The notes under the pieces are model-generated. The model did no database searches. It was not told where the DNA came from and saw only the letters and a program-made list of their open reading frames with translations. From an uncultured Selenomonas sp. (GTDB taxonomy: Bacteria > Bacillota > Negativicutes > Selenomonadales > Selenomonadaceae): a stretch of DNA of 64,000 nt. This document shows, piece by piece, positions 44,033-53,845 of the stretch; position 1 is the stretch's first letter; every line of letters starts with the position of its first letter. The DNA lies in NCBI GenBank assembly GCA_947167105.1, contig CAMVGU010000003.1, positions 62,001-126,000 of the forward strand. Reading direction: 5' to 3'. The position numbers were made by a program, and so were the translations under genes.

Positions 44033-47000
44033 ATGGATAGCATAAGCGATATTTTCAATAAGTATGCAAACATTGAAGCAGGGGATTTAAGCAGCAATCA
44101 GAAACGACAGTTGTATGATCTGTTGGGGACAATGCAGCCTGAGGCATTGAAGACTTTGGATGAGCATCGAATGTATGTGCAGATTCTGCAAAAATTCAGG
44201 CAGTCCAGCATGGATGACATGCGCTTGAATGGCAAGAAATTTATCAAAACATTAGAATCATTGCTTTCTGTAGGTGAAGACGGTGTTTATTCCAATAATC
44301 AACGCTTCATTTATGAGTTAATTCAGAATGTCGATGACTGTGAATATGAAAATATGAGTGATGCCAGCCTGGAGATACAGTTCAAGTATACTAATGAGCC
44401 TGGCAAAGTTATCCTTACCTACAACGAGAAAGGCTTTACGCCAGGGAATGTGTTTGCCATTACTGGTATTGCGGAAGCCTCAAAAAACATTTCGGCTGAT
44501 AAGGTAGAAATAGGCGAGAAAGGCATAGGTTTCAAATCGGTTTTTGGCATAGCAGATAAAGTGCGCATTGAGAGTGGCATGTTCGCTTTTGAACTGCACA
44601 AAGATAATTTTACCGTACCAGTGCCATGTTACGATGGCTTTGAGCCTGTTCACGGTACCAGGATGACACTTTTTATGCCAGTGCTGAAATGTCGTGATCT
44701 ATATCGCAGCCTTGCCCAACAGTACATCAAGCCAGATGCTGCGCTAAACAGGAATCCTATCTTGTTCCTGAATAAGCTGACTCATTTGAAAATGTTTTTT
44801 GATGGCTTCCGTTATTTGGAATTCGATGTTCAGCGTGCTGAGCCAGAGATAAGAGGTAGCCTCCTATTTGAAGCAATGGTATCTGTTTCTGTAGATATGA
44901 AAGATACTCATAATGGTATTGACCGCTCTGAGAAAAACGAGATTATGTGCCATAGATATACCGAGCCCATCATTTATGGACGTAGGGAGTGTTTGGCTCG
45001 TTATGGCGATGATGCTCCATTCCAGGAAAGACGACACAATCTGATAATGGTATTTCCAGTTCTGGGCAAAGGGTTGGAGGAATACAATGGTGTAATGTAT
45101 TCTTTTCTCCCTACACAAGTTAAAGTCAATGCTCCTATTGTGATGCATGTTCCTTATAAACTTGATGGTTCACGTGAGTTCGTAGATCCGCAGGGTGAAA
45201 ATGATTGGTTTACATATACAAATTCCCGACTGGCTGATTTCTTGCATAAGGTTTACCTAGATTTTGCTCATGTCATAAAAGAAAATATAGTTTCATACAT
45301 CCCATCACATAATAAGTATTTCTTTATCCGTGATAATGAAAAAGTAACAGCACTCTGCACAGAAGAACTTCGTAGCACCAGCCTCTATAGAGATAAGATT
45401 TTCTACACGACAGACGGTACATTTGAATCGGCTGTCAATGTAGTGGCCTTTGCTAAAAATGAAGCAATTGCCGATCAGCAAGAGGTGTATAGCCTTTTGG
45501 GACATAAGTATAAGCTCTTTATACCACCTAGACCTATGGATATGAGCCAATATGGTGTTAAGGTCATAGAGAACGTCAGGAAACAACTTTTCAAAAGGGC
45601 AATGGAAGATGAATCAGTTACAGATGATATATTTTCTTGGTTGGAACAACCAGGGCAAGATACAAACTATGTAAAAATGCTGACTGAGGTAGAACCTGTA
45701 ATACTGAGTAAAAAACAAATCGCAGCTATTGCAAAGTATCCGTCAGTAATGCAGGGGCTCAGGCAACGTGCCCATGACGCTATTGCCTATGGACGATCCA
45801 TGGGTGTAACAATTAAGGATAAAGGTATGGTTCATCTGCCTGATACGGTAAAAGAGAGTATTGCAGATGCAGTAAATATGGCAGATTTGGATGGTGCCTA
45901 TAGTGCATATCTCAAGAAAATTGAATTGAATCTTTTTGGCTTAGAAGGTGTGAAAGGTGAATTCGCTCTGGCTGCAAGCAATGGCATAGTAGTTTCTGTT
46001 GAAACAGCTTTGAGTTCCTTTGCGGCTTTTTCCCGCAGATTTGATTCGAGGAAAACATTTACAGCTTCACTGGAAATACGCCAGGCAACAGAAAGGCTGA
46101 ATGCCGTTGATAATCAGAATATGACGAAAGATGAGTATCTGAATTTGTTGCGTGGTGTTAGAAATAGTTTATGTAGTGCTTTTGGCGAAAGAATGTACAA
46201 TAGCTACATACGTATTATCAAAGAGGCGGGAGCAGATAAGAAGCGCTTTCTTAAGGAACTGCTGCAAAATGCTGATGATTGTATTTACCCGGATGGTGTA
46301 GTGCCGGAGTTCAAATTGGATGAAGAAGAATCTGTCCTTAAAATTTCATATAATGAGCAAGGATTTACCAGGGATAATGTACGTGCTATTACAGCAATAG
46401 GGGAATCTACCAAGAATTTACTTCTGTCAGGTGATAAGCGTTCTATAGGTGAAAAGGGAGTTGGATTCAAATCTGTCTTTGGTGTTGCAGAATCAGTAGA
46501 TATTCATAGTAATGGTTTCGACTTTAGGCTAACAGAAAATAAACCGACAGTTCCAGACCGTTGCGATTCAATGGAGGTGTCGGAAGGAACTGTCATGATT
46601 TTTAGAATGAAGCCAAATGCAAGACCAAAACTCTCAAATGCTAGGATACTGCAGCTTTGCATGTGCTTGCGTCAATTAAAAAGCTTGTATATCTATGCTC
46701 ATCATGTGACAATTCTTGACAAAGGAAATAGTAGAATCGTGACGATTGATGGTATTCAGCATAAATATAAAAGATTTGAATATGTTTTTGCTGTCAAGGA
46801 TAAAACTGCAATCAAAGAGCGTAACAAGGGTGGCAGGCAAATCAGTGCAGAGCAGAAGATTGTTTGCTATATTCCAGAGAAAATAAAAGACCAGCCTTGT
46901 TATGTATACTCTGGCCTTCCTGTAGAGGGCGTTACCAGTTTGGTGCCGTTGATTATAGATGCACCGTTTGAGCTCACTACTTCCAGAGAAGAAATTTTGC

Positions 47001-48787
47001 AAAACAGCTGGAATGATGTTGTTAAAGAGCATATGTATAACGCCATACTGTCTTTGATGAAATCTGAAATGGCTTCCGGCATGGAAATTATGCGTTACAT
47101 TTATTTCCGTGCACAGGGCGGTCAGGTTGTCACATGGGGCAATTTCAATGTACCATATCTGAATAATGCTGAGTTACCGGAAATGTTGAAGAAACAGGTC
47201 ATATTGCCTGTGCTAGGTATGAATAATCATGTCTCTGCGATGCAAGGGTGTAAGGTTATACCTGATTTTATAGCCAGGATAAACCGAGAAACAAATATAA
47301 CAGGCCATTTTAAGGGCAATATACTGGACACTGTAGGTAAAACTCAGTATGTGCCGTTACTGGAGAGCATTGGTTGTGTAAAGGTATCTGGCCAAGAAAT
47401 ACTGTCATGTTTGAAGAAAATTGTTGAAACACATATACAGGATACTGTGTTTAGGGATGGACTTTATGCTTATTTATCCAACAACCAAGGTAATATCAGT
47501 TTCGATGGCATTGGTGAGGGAATACTGGAACTACCAGTATTCCCTGTGAAAGTCCGTGGAGGTACTGATTATATTCAGTACGCTGATAATTTGTATACTG
47601 CAAAAGGAAAAATCTCCAATGATGAGTATTGGATATTGAATGAAGAAATTATGCCTGTGACATTGGCAGATAAAATTCTGGATAAGTATGGCCGAGTAAA
47701 TGCTTTGACGCAGGAAGTCTTTGATTCAAGATACCAAAAAAATCTTGAAGAATTGATACAAGGGCATAATGACGACAAGGATGTCGCTATACATTTGCTA
47801 CAGGAATATGAAGATAATCATAGTGCTTTGGTTAAGTGCAGAAATGCTCTGCGAGGTTTGAGAAATCAAATACCGATGAAGATGGAGGATGGTTCTTATA
47901 AAAGAGGATATAAGTTCTTGAATCCTACAGAGCAGGTATTTGCTGGGAAACTCATGCATGGTCTTATTGTTGATAGGCGTTTTGCTAATTTGGCTGGTTT
48001 TCTAGAATGTGGCGATGTTCTGAAAATCCATTATAATGAGATGGACAATATTACGTATTTGGAAGATGAGGATATAGAGGACTTGCATTGTGGACAGTAT
48101 GATGTTGGTGGTGGCTTCGAGTACTTCTATGAAATAATTAGGAATGTAGTCAGCCAGGGATTAGTTTCTGATGAGCAAATTGAAAAATATAACCTGAATT
48201 TTGGTATGCCAATCGAAACAGACCTAGATACGAATGAGCCCTTTCCTGCTCTAAGAGTGAAAAATGCAGAGAAGTTAAAAAGTCATATCCAAAAATTGTG
48301 GGAAAACCCAAATCCTTATGTCGAGAAGAGGTATATCCAATGGCTTCCTAGCCATGCTTTGGAAAAGAGAAATTACACAACAGGTATGTATAAAAGTCAT
48401 TCCGGTGTGGATAAATCTTTTTGTCAAATGTGCAAAAAGAAATACAACAACAAGTATATTGAGCTGAATAATATCGAAAAACTTCCAGTATATGCGTGGA
48501 GCCAGATGTATTTGAATCTTTGCCTAACTTGTAGCAAAGACTATATCGAGCTACGTAATAACGATGCGTTATGGGGGCAGTTTATAGCTGGAATCATGAA
48601 TGTTAATCCTATGAGTGCTGATTGTTTTGATATACGTATCGGTGATAGTACAATTACTTTCACAGCAACTCACTTGGCGGAGGTGCAGGAAATACTGAAG
48701 CAAGAGGGTTGGGGCAAGAAAGCACCTAAACGTAAACCAAAGTTGGGTAATTCAAGTGATGATGAATTGGTCAGTAATAAAGAATAA
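44033..48787 (+). CDS. Double sacsin-type (GHKL/Hsp90-like) ATPase protein (candidate defence gene C)
   Basis: 1584 residues (GTG at 44030 or ATG at 44033). It carries two Bergerat-fold ATPase modules of the sacsin N-terminal kind. Module 1: N box FIYELIQNVDDC (about 94), YNEKGFT, IGEKGIGFKSVFG (about 160). Module 2: FLKELLQNADDC (about 741), YNEQGFT, IGEKGVGFKSVFG (about 805). Each keeps the metal-chelating Asn and the glycine-rich lid. The remaining about 600 residues are unassigned except for a C-terminal CQMC (about 1464) and CLTC (about 1496) pair that could form a zinc ribbon or HNH-like knuckle. Strongly AT-rich compared with flanking core genes. Likely a large conformational-switch ATPase in the same complex as genes A and B, which is inference. 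Confidence 0.85.
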   Translation: MDSISDIFNKYANIEAGDLSSNQKRQLYDLLGTMQPEALKTLDEHRMYVQILQKFRQSSMDDMRLNGKKFIKTLESLLSVGEDGVYSNNQRFIYELIQNVDDCEYENMSDASLEIQFKYTNEPGKVILTYNEKGFTPGNVFAITGIAEASKNISADKVEIGEKGIGFKSVFGIADKVRIESGMFAFELHKDNFTVPVPCYDGFEPVHGTRMTLFMPVLKCRDLYRSLAQQYIKPDAALNRNPILFLNKLTHLKMFFDGFRYLEFDVQRAEPEIRGSLLFEAMVSVSVDMKDTHNGIDRSEKNEIMCHRYTEPIIYGRRECLARYGDDAPFQERRHNLIMVFPVLGKGLEEYNGVMYSFLPTQVKVNAPIVMHVPYKLDGSREFVDPQGENDWFTYTNSRLADFLHKVYLDFAHVIKENIVSYIPSHNKYFFIRDNEKVTALCTEELRSTSLYRDKIFYTTDGTFESAVNVVAFAKNEAIADQQEVYSLLGHKYKLFIPPRPMDMSQYGVKVIENVRKQLFKRAMEDESVTDDIFSWLEQPGQDTNYVKMLTEVEPVILSKKQIAAIAKYPSVMQGLRQRAHDAIAYGRSMGVTIKDKGMVHLPDTVKESIADAVNMADLDGAYSAYLKKIELNLFGLEGVKGEFALAASNGIVVSVETALSSFAAFSRRFDSRKTFTASLEIRQATERLNAVDNQNMTKDEYLNLLRGVRNSLCSAFGERMYNSYIRIIKEAGADKKRFLKELLQNADDCIYPDGVVPEFKLDEEESVLKISYNEQGFTRDNVRAITAIGESTKNLLLSGDKRSIGEKGVGFKSVFGVAESVDIHSNGFDFRLTENKPTVPDRCDSMEVSEGTVMIFRMKPNARPKLSNARILQLCMCLRQLKSLYIYAHHVTILDKGNSRIVTIDGIQHKYKRFEYVFAVKDKTAIKERNKGGRQISAEQKIVCYIPEKIKDQPCYVYSGLPVEGVTSLVPLIIDAPFELTTSREEILQNSWNDVVKEHMYNAILSLMKSEMASGMEIMRYIYFRAQGGQVVTWGNFNVPYLNNAELPEMLKKQVILPVLGMNNHVSAMQGCKVIPDFIARINRETNITGHFKGNILDTVGKTQYVPLLESIGCVKVSGQEILSCLKKIVETHIQDTVFRDGLYAYLSNNQGNISFDGIGEGILELPVFPVKVRGGTDYIQYADNLYTAKGKISNDEYWILNEEIMPVTLADKILDKYGRVNALTQEVFDSRYQKNLEELIQGHNDDKDVAIHLLQEYEDNHSALVKCRNALRGLRNQIPMKMEDGSYKRGYKFLNPTEQVFAGKLMHGLIVDRRFANLAGFLECGDVLKIHYNEMDNITYLEDEDIEDLHCGQYDVGGGFEYFYEIIRNVVSQGLVSDEQIEKYNLNFGMPIETDLDTNEPFPALRVKNAEKLKSHIQKLWENPNPYVEKRYIQWLPSHALEKRNYTTGMYKSHSGVDKSFCQMCKKKYNNKYIELNNIEKLPVYAWSQMYLNLCLTCSKDYIELRNNDALWGQFIAGIMNVNPMSADCFDIRIGDSTITFTATHLAEVQEILKQEGWGKKAPKRKPKLGNSSDDELVSNKE

Positions 48788-49103
48788 TTCAAACCTTGCA
48801 CCACAAAATTACGCAAAAATATCATTGCATTTAGGTGTGGCATAGGAGTACTAGGCTCCAAATAGGCACTCTTATGCACACTGTTTCAAATATCTATTCC
48901 ATAAACTGGGACGGATGCAGAAGGTAGATGTGTCAAGGATTCAGTACTACGATGTGGGCGTTGTTGTAAGACTGGAATATCGTATGCGTTTTATACATAC
49001 AACCTATACAAAATTCCTAATTGCATTACAACGCATGTGGAAGCTAGCGTGAAACTTGTCAGAGCAGATCTTCTGTGATAAGTAAGGGCAGATACACAGC
49101 ATT
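48788..49103. other. 316-bp intergenic region without a recognised gene
   Basis: AT-rich sequence between the candidate defence operon and the convergent molybdenum operon. No ORF with a ribosome site, no clear terminator and no terminal repeats were seen. Weak inverted repeats (for example CACAG/CTGTG near 49095-49112) could end the moaC transcript. Confidence 0.5.
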
Positions 49104-49616
49104 TCACTGTGCGCGTTTGTAATGCCCGCTTTTCCCGCCGCTTTTTTCCTCCAGGTGGATGTCTGTGATCTCCATGCCCTTGTCCAGGGCTTTGCACATG
49201 TCATAGATGGTGAGCAGGGCAGTGCTGACGGCGGTGAGGGCTTCCATTTCTACTCCGGTTTTGCCAGTTATCCTGGCAGTGGCGGCTGCTTCTACGGCGC
49301 AGTCTTCCGGCAGCAGGGTGAATTCCACGCTGACGCCGGTGATGGGCAGGGGGTGGCAGAGGGGGATGAGGTCGCTGGTTTTTTTGGCTCCCATGATGCC
49401 CGCCAGCCTGGCCACTCCCAGCACATCACCCTTTGCGGCGGTGCCCCGGACTATTGTCTCGTAAACCTGGGGGCTGACCTTGATGCGGCCCCTGGCTGTG
49501 GCAATCCGCAGGCTGTCTGCTTTGGAGCTGACATCCACCATATGGGCCTGTCCCTCGCTATCGAAATGGTTGAGGGCAGGCTTTTTTTCTGTCAGCGTCC
49601 CATGAGAAAGAGACAT
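49104..49616 (-). CDS. moaC: Cyclic pyranopterin monophosphate synthase MoaC
   Basis: 170 residues. [18 protein letters not shown] at the start, [14 protein letters not shown] and [20 protein letters not shown] are MoaC signatures, including the active-site Lys and His region. It turns the MoaA product into cPMP in Moco synthesis. Last gene of the minus-strand molybdenum operon; its start overlaps the end of the mobAB fusion by 25 nt. Confidence 0.96.
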   Translation of the reverse strand: MSLSHGTLTEKKPALNHFDSEGQAHMVDVSSKADSLRIATARGRIKVSPQVYETIVRGTAAKGDVLGVARLAGIMGAKKTSDLIPLCHPLPITGVSVEFTLLPEDCAVEAAATARITGKTGVEMEALTAVSTALLTIYDMCKALDKGMEITDIHLEEKSGGKSGHYKRAQ

Positions 49617-50683
49617 AATTCCACCGCCTTTTCCGTGTTGTCCAGGTGATATTCATATAGCTCAGTTGCCTTTGTCTGGGGGGCAAAGGTAAAGAGGGCG
49701 ACTGCATCCTCCCCCTTCAGAGGCTCTCCCTTGCCACGCCAGAGGGAGATGGCGGGCATGGTGCCGTGGCTGCGGCTTTCTGTAAGGAGCAGGTCAATCC
49801 CGTCCATCTTGGCGGCTATAGCCTCCAGGCTGGCTCTTTTTTCCGTCCTTTGGCTGAGGAACCAGCCCTTGGGGGAAACTACGGCTACGCTTTGGGCACC
49901 GGCCTGGGTGAAGCGGAAACTGTCTTTGCCCTCCATATCCAGAGTGAAGCCGTGGCTGTCGCTTTTCACTACTCCTGCCTTTATTCCCCGTGCTGCCAAA
50001 GAGGGCAGAAGCCTTTCTATGAAAGTGGTCTTGCCGGTGCCGGAGGCGGGGGCAGTGACGGAGATAAGGGGCACCTTGCGGTGCAGGTTGGCAAATCTTC
50101 CCTGGGCCAGCCGCCAGTCAGCAGGGGTGTTCACGTTGAAAAAATCAGCAGGGGAGCCGGTGTATTCCCTTTGGGCATGGGCAAAGGCAGCCAGAACCTG
50201 CCGAATTTTCCGTATATCTTTTTGCAGGGATGTTTGAAAATAGGGAGCAGTTTCCTTGCGGTAGAAAGCCGCCAAAGGCTGCAGCCTGCCTGATGCCTTG
50301 GGCAGCAGGGCAAGATCGGCGGAGGCAAGAGCGTTTCCGAAGCGGCAAAGCTCCTCTAAATCCAAAAAGGGCATATCTCCTGCCACTGCCAGGGCATAAG
50401 GGGAACTGATAAGGCTAAGTCCCTGGGCCAGCCCGGACACGGGGCCAAGTCCCGGCCTAACGTCAAAGGCAAGGGAGGCAGCGTATTTTTTCGCCAATTC
50501 GTCAAGAAAGGGGGAGGGGGCTTCGGCGCAAAGGAAGATTTCCCTGAAACCTGCTTTTTTTCCCTTGGCCAGGGTGATTTCCAGCAGGGGCAGCGTCCCA
50601 AGTTTCAGCTCTCGCTTGTCCCTGCCCAGGCGGGAACTTTTGCCCCCTGCGATGATCAGCAGGGTCAGCTCCTTTGGATTCAT
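49592..50683 (-). CDS. MobA-MobB fusion protein
   Basis: 363 residues. The N-terminal half (about 1-195) is MobA-like molybdenum cofactor guanylyltransferase: [20 protein letters not shown] nucleotide-binding loop, [14 protein letters not shown] and AGDMPFLD. The C-terminal half (about 200-363) is a MobB-type GTPase with the P-loop [15 protein letters not shown] and the conserved [12 protein letters not shown]. MobA attaches GMP to molybdopterin to form bis-MGD, the cofactor form NapA uses; MobB stimulates this. Fusions of the two occur in several lineages. Confidence 0.93.
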   Translation of the reverse strand: MNPKELTLLIIAGGKSSRLGRDKRELKLGTLPLLEITLAKGKKAGFREIFLCAEAPSPFLDELAKKYAASLAFDVRPGLGPVSGLAQGLSLISSPYALAVAGDMPFLDLEELCRFGNALASADLALLPKASGRLQPLAAFYRKETAPYFQTSLQKDIRKIRQVLAAFAHAQREYTGSPADFFNVNTPADWRLAQGRFANLHRKVPLISVTAPASGTGKTTFIERLLPSLAARGIKAGVVKSDSHGFTLDMEGKDSFRFTQAGAQSVAVVSPKGWFLSQRTEKRASLEAIAAKMDGIDLLLTESRSHGTMPAISLWRGKGEPLKGEDAVALFTFAPQTKATELYEYHLDNTEKAVELCLFLMGR

Positions 50684-50696
50684 GGCATACTCTCCC

Positions 50697-51629
50697 TTAC
50701 TTGCGGGCGCATTCCCCGGTTTCCCCCCGCAGGATGTCTAGGCCGTGCCCAAGGGTTGGCAGGATAAAGCCCAGGCATTCCTCCACAGCCTTGGGACTGC
50801 CGGGGAGGTTTACGATGAGGCTGCGTTTGCATATTCCTGCAGCAGCCCGGCTCAGCATGGCTCTGGGGGTGATTTTCAGGGACAGGGCACGCATGGCCTC
50901 GGGGATGCCGGGAGCCAGTTTCTGGCAGACCTCCAGGGTGGTCTCCGGGGTTACGTCCCTGGGGGAAAAGCCTGTGCCGCCGGTGGTGAGGATAAGGGCT
51001 ATGCCAAGATCGGCATATTCGCGCAGCTTGGCAGCCAGTTCCTCCTTTTCATCCGGCAGCATGGACCTGTATACTTTTGTGTAGCCTGCTTCTTTCAGCA
51101 TGGCCTCTGCCTTGTCCCCGCTTTTGTCCTCCCGCTCGCCTTTGGCTCCCTTGTCGCTGGCAGTGATGACTGCAGCCTCCAGAGGGAGCTTGTCTTCTGT
51201 GAGGGAAAGGGTGTCACCGGCTTTCAGGGTGCCGCCATGGAGTACCCTGCCAAAGACCCCTTTCCGGGGCATGATGCAGTCTCCCACCCGCTTGAAAATC
51301 TCGCAGTGGCTGTGGCATTTTTTGCCAATCTGGGTTATTTCAAAGAAGACCTCTCCGGCCTGCAGCCGGGTGCCTATGGGCAGGGTGTCGAAGGGGATGC
51401 CCTCAGCCACGATATTTTCCCCGAAATCACCGAATTCCACCTCGCCCCCCCGGCGGCGGAAGTCCTCGATTTCTTCCAGTGCCAGGAAGCTTACCTGCCG
51501 GTGCCAGTCTCCGGCATGGGCATCACCTTTGAGGCCGTGTTCTGTCACAAAGAAAGCCTTTTCTACGGGCCTTTTGGCGGTGCCTTTTTTTTCGCTGATG
51601 CAGATTGCCTTGATTTTGCCTGTACTCAT
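50697..51629 (-). CDS. MOSC domain-MogA/MoaB fusion protein
   Basis: 310 residues. Residues about 1-145 are a MOSC domain (VTEHGLKGDAHAGDWHRQVS, FGENIVAEG, IGKKCHSHCEIF with the conserved Cys). Residues about 150-310 are a MogA/MoaB-type molybdopterin-binding domain (AVITASDKGAKGEREDKSGD, LILTTGGTGFSPRDVTPE, NLPGSPKAVEECLGFILPTL). The second domain adenylylates molybdopterin before Mo insertion; MOSC domains handle sulfur or bind the mature cofactor. The fusion puts two late Moco steps on one chain. Confidence 0.92.
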   Translation of the reverse strand: MSTGKIKAICISEKKGTAKRPVEKAFFVTEHGLKGDAHAGDWHRQVSFLALEEIEDFRRRGGEVEFGDFGENIVAEGIPFDTLPIGTRLQAGEVFFEITQIGKKCHSHCEIFKRVGDCIMPRKGVFGRVLHGGTLKAGDTLSLTEDKLPLEAAVITASDKGAKGEREDKSGDKAEAMLKEAGYTKVYRSMLPDEKEELAAKLREYADLGIALILTTGGTGFSPRDVTPETTLEVCQKLAPGIPEAMRALSLKITPRAMLSRAAAGICKRSLIVNLPGSPKAVEECLGFILPTLGHGLDILRGETGECARK

Positions 51630-51631
51630 GA

Positions 51632-52618
51632 TTAGCCTCCCACCTGATACATATAGCGGCTGTCCCGCTCTCTTTGTTCCTGTGCGGAAAAACGGTGCTC
51701 CGCAGGTTTTCTCCTTACCGCTTCCGCGATAGCACGGGTCAGTTCCTCATCTGTCGCTCCCTGCCTGATGAGCCCCCGCAGATCCAGCCCCGCAGAGCTG
51801 TGCAGGCAGAGCTTCAGGAAGCCCTCGGCGGTGAGCCGCAGGCGGTTGCAGGAGGAGCAGAATTTATGCTCCATGGCGTCTATGAAGCCGATTTTTCCTG
51901 CAAAGCCGGCGGGCCTTACATATTCGGCAGGCCCCCAGAGGCTTTCACGGGCCTTGGCTTCCTGCAGGGGGCCGAAGGATTCTTCCAGGATTTTTCGCAC
52001 CTCTGCCATGGGGATTCTTTCCAGCCCCGTCTCGTAGGCACAGCCCACGGGCATCAGCTCAATGAAGCGGACATTTACCTCCTCCCTGCGGGCAAGTTCT
52101 GCCAGCCGGGGAATGTCCTGTTCGTTTATGCCTCTCAAGGGCACGCAGTTGATGCGGGTATGCCTGAACCCTGCTTCTTTCAGGGCAGCCAGGCCGGAGA
52201 GGACAGCGGGCAGGGAAGGACGGCGGGTCAGGCGGAAGAATGTTTCTTCATCCAGTGTGTCAAGGCTGACGTTGATATAGTCCAGCCCCGCTTGCCTGAG
52301 TTTCCCTGCCATCTGGGGCAGCAGTACGCCGTTGGTGGTGAGGACTGCCACCTCTATGCCGGGAACCTGCTTGATTGCCCTGATAAGCTCCAGAATGCCC
52401 TGCCTGACAAGAGGCTCGCCTCCGGTCAGGCGGATCTTTCTGGCACCCAGGCGGGCAAAGCAGCCTGTCAGCCGCAGGATTTCCTCAAAGGTGAGTATGT
52501 CCTCATGTCGAAGCTTGGCTATGCCTTCTTCCGGCATGCAGTAGCGGCAGCGCAGGTTGCAAAGGTCTGTGACGGAAATGCGCACATATTCTATGTGCCT
52601 GCCTAAATCATCGTACAT
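51632..52618 (-). CDS. moaA: GTP 3',8-cyclase MoaA
   Basis: 328 residues. Radical-SAM motif CNLRCRYC near the N-terminus (ISVTDLCNLRCRYCMPEEG), the GGEPLVR loop, the second [4Fe-4S] site CSSCNRLRLTAEGFLKLC, and the C-terminal GG that enters the active site (YQVGG). It performs the first step of Moco synthesis from GTP. 2 nt upstream of the MOSC-MogA gene on the same strand. Confidence 0.97.
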   Translation of the reverse strand: MYDDLGRHIEYVRISVTDLCNLRCRYCMPEEGIAKLRHEDILTFEEILRLTGCFARLGARKIRLTGGEPLVRQGILELIRAIKQVPGIEVAVLTTNGVLLPQMAGKLRQAGLDYINVSLDTLDEETFFRLTRRPSLPAVLSGLAALKEAGFRHTRINCVPLRGINEQDIPRLAELARREEVNVRFIELMPVGCAYETGLERIPMAEVRKILEESFGPLQEAKARESLWGPAEYVRPAGFAGKIGFIDAMEHKFCSSCNRLRLTAEGFLKLCLHSSAGLDLRGLIRQGATDEELTRAIAEAVRRKPAEHRFSAQEQRERDSRYMYQVGG

Positions 52619-52627
52619 GGCCTTACC

Positions 52628-53836
52628 TCACAGCAGCAATACTTCTACCCTGTCGCCGGGGAGAAGCTTGCCCGTGCCTGGCGGCAGGTCAATCAGGGCG
52701 TTGCAGCCGACGGCGGAGAACAGGGAGCCGGAGGAGTGCTGGCCGGGCAGGCTGACGGTGCCGGCAACCACATCAAAGCGTGCGCGGATAAAGCGCCTGC
52801 CCCGGCTCTCCTTGGGAAAGGCATCCTTCAGGGTGGCCTTTACCCTGGGGAGGGGGCGTGGCAGGCGTCCTGCCAGCTTGTCTATCAGGGGGCGGGCGAT
52901 GAGCTCGAAGGTGGTGCAGGCGGCAAAGGGATTGCCGGAAAGAGCCACCCCTAAAGACCTGTCCCCTTCATAGGCCAGCAGGGGATAGCCGGGCTTCATT
53001 TGCACTCCCCAGAAAAGCCGCCGGGCAGGCAGGAGCCTTATAACCTCATGCATGATATCTTTTTTCCCTACGGAAACCCCGCCGGTGGTGAGAAGAAGGT
53101 CTGCCCAGTCCTGGTGGGGACGCAGCTCAGCCGATGCCCGCTGGGGCTCATCGGGGATGATGCCCAGGATTATTGTCTCTGCTCCAAGTTCTTGCAGCCT
53201 GGCTGAGAGCAGGTACAGGTTGCTGTTGTAAATCTTGCCGGGGGCTAGTGGCTCCCCTGGCTGCAGCAGCTCGTCCCCTGTGCCTCCCAGCACAATGCGG
53301 GGGCGGCGAAAGACTTTGGCCTTTGCCCGGCCCTGGCTGGCAAGCACACCTATGCGGGGCGCGTCAAGGATTTCCCCTTGCCTTACAAGCAGGGCTCCCT
53401 GCTTGACATCCTCACCGGCAAAACAGTAGTTTTCATGGTGCCGGAGGGCGTAGGGGACAGACAGTACCTCTCCTGTAGCCTGTACATCCTCCTGACGTAT
53501 CACCGCATCCGTGCCCTGGGGCATGGCCCCTCCCGTCATGATGCGCAGGGCCTCCCCGGAATGAATGGTGCCGGAAAAGAAGTCCCCCGCACATTCTTCC
53601 CCCACAATGCGCAGCCGGACAGGGGACTCTTTCGTTGCTCCAGCGGTATCCGCGGCTATGAGGGCATAGCCGTCCAAGGGGGAGCGGTCAAAGGGGGGAT
53701 TGTCAAACTCCGCCCGCATATCCTCTGCCAGGGTGCGGCCCAGGGCTTCTGAGAGGGGAATTTCATCTGTCCCGGCGGGGCTGGATGCCCTAGAGAGCAG
53801 TAGCTCCACGGCCTCTTCCAAGGTGATTCCTTCCAT
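52628..53836 (-). CDS. moeA: Molybdopterin molybdenumtransferase MoeA
   Basis: 402 residues. MoeA domain order is visible: N-terminal domains I/II (LSEALGRTLAEDM, DRSPLDGYAL, IMTGGAMPQGTDAVI), domain III with LGGTGDEL and LLTTGGVSVGKKD, and a C-terminal beta-barrel domain IV ending LPPGTGKLLPGDRVEVLLL. It inserts molybdate into adenylylated molybdopterin. 9 nt from moaA and 9 nt from the upstream MoeA-like gene. Confidence 0.96.
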   Translation of the reverse strand: MEGITLEEAVELLLSRASSPAGTDEIPLSEALGRTLAEDMRAEFDNPPFDRSPLDGYALIAADTAGATKESPVRLRIVGEECAGDFFSGTIHSGEALRIMTGGAMPQGTDAVIRQEDVQATGEVLSVPYALRHHENYCFAGEDVKQGALLVRQGEILDAPRIGVLASQGRAKAKVFRRPRIVLGGTGDELLQPGEPLAPGKIYNSNLYLLSARLQELGAETIILGIIPDEPQRASAELRPHQDWADLLLTTGGVSVGKKDIMHEVIRLLPARRLFWGVQMKPGYPLLAYEGDRSLGVALSGNPFAACTTFELIARPLIDKLAGRLPRPLPRVKATLKDAFPKESRGRRFIRARFDVVAGTVSLPGQHSSGSLFSAVGCNALIDLPPGTGKLLPGDRVEVLLL

Positions 53837-53845
53837 GGCTCTCCC

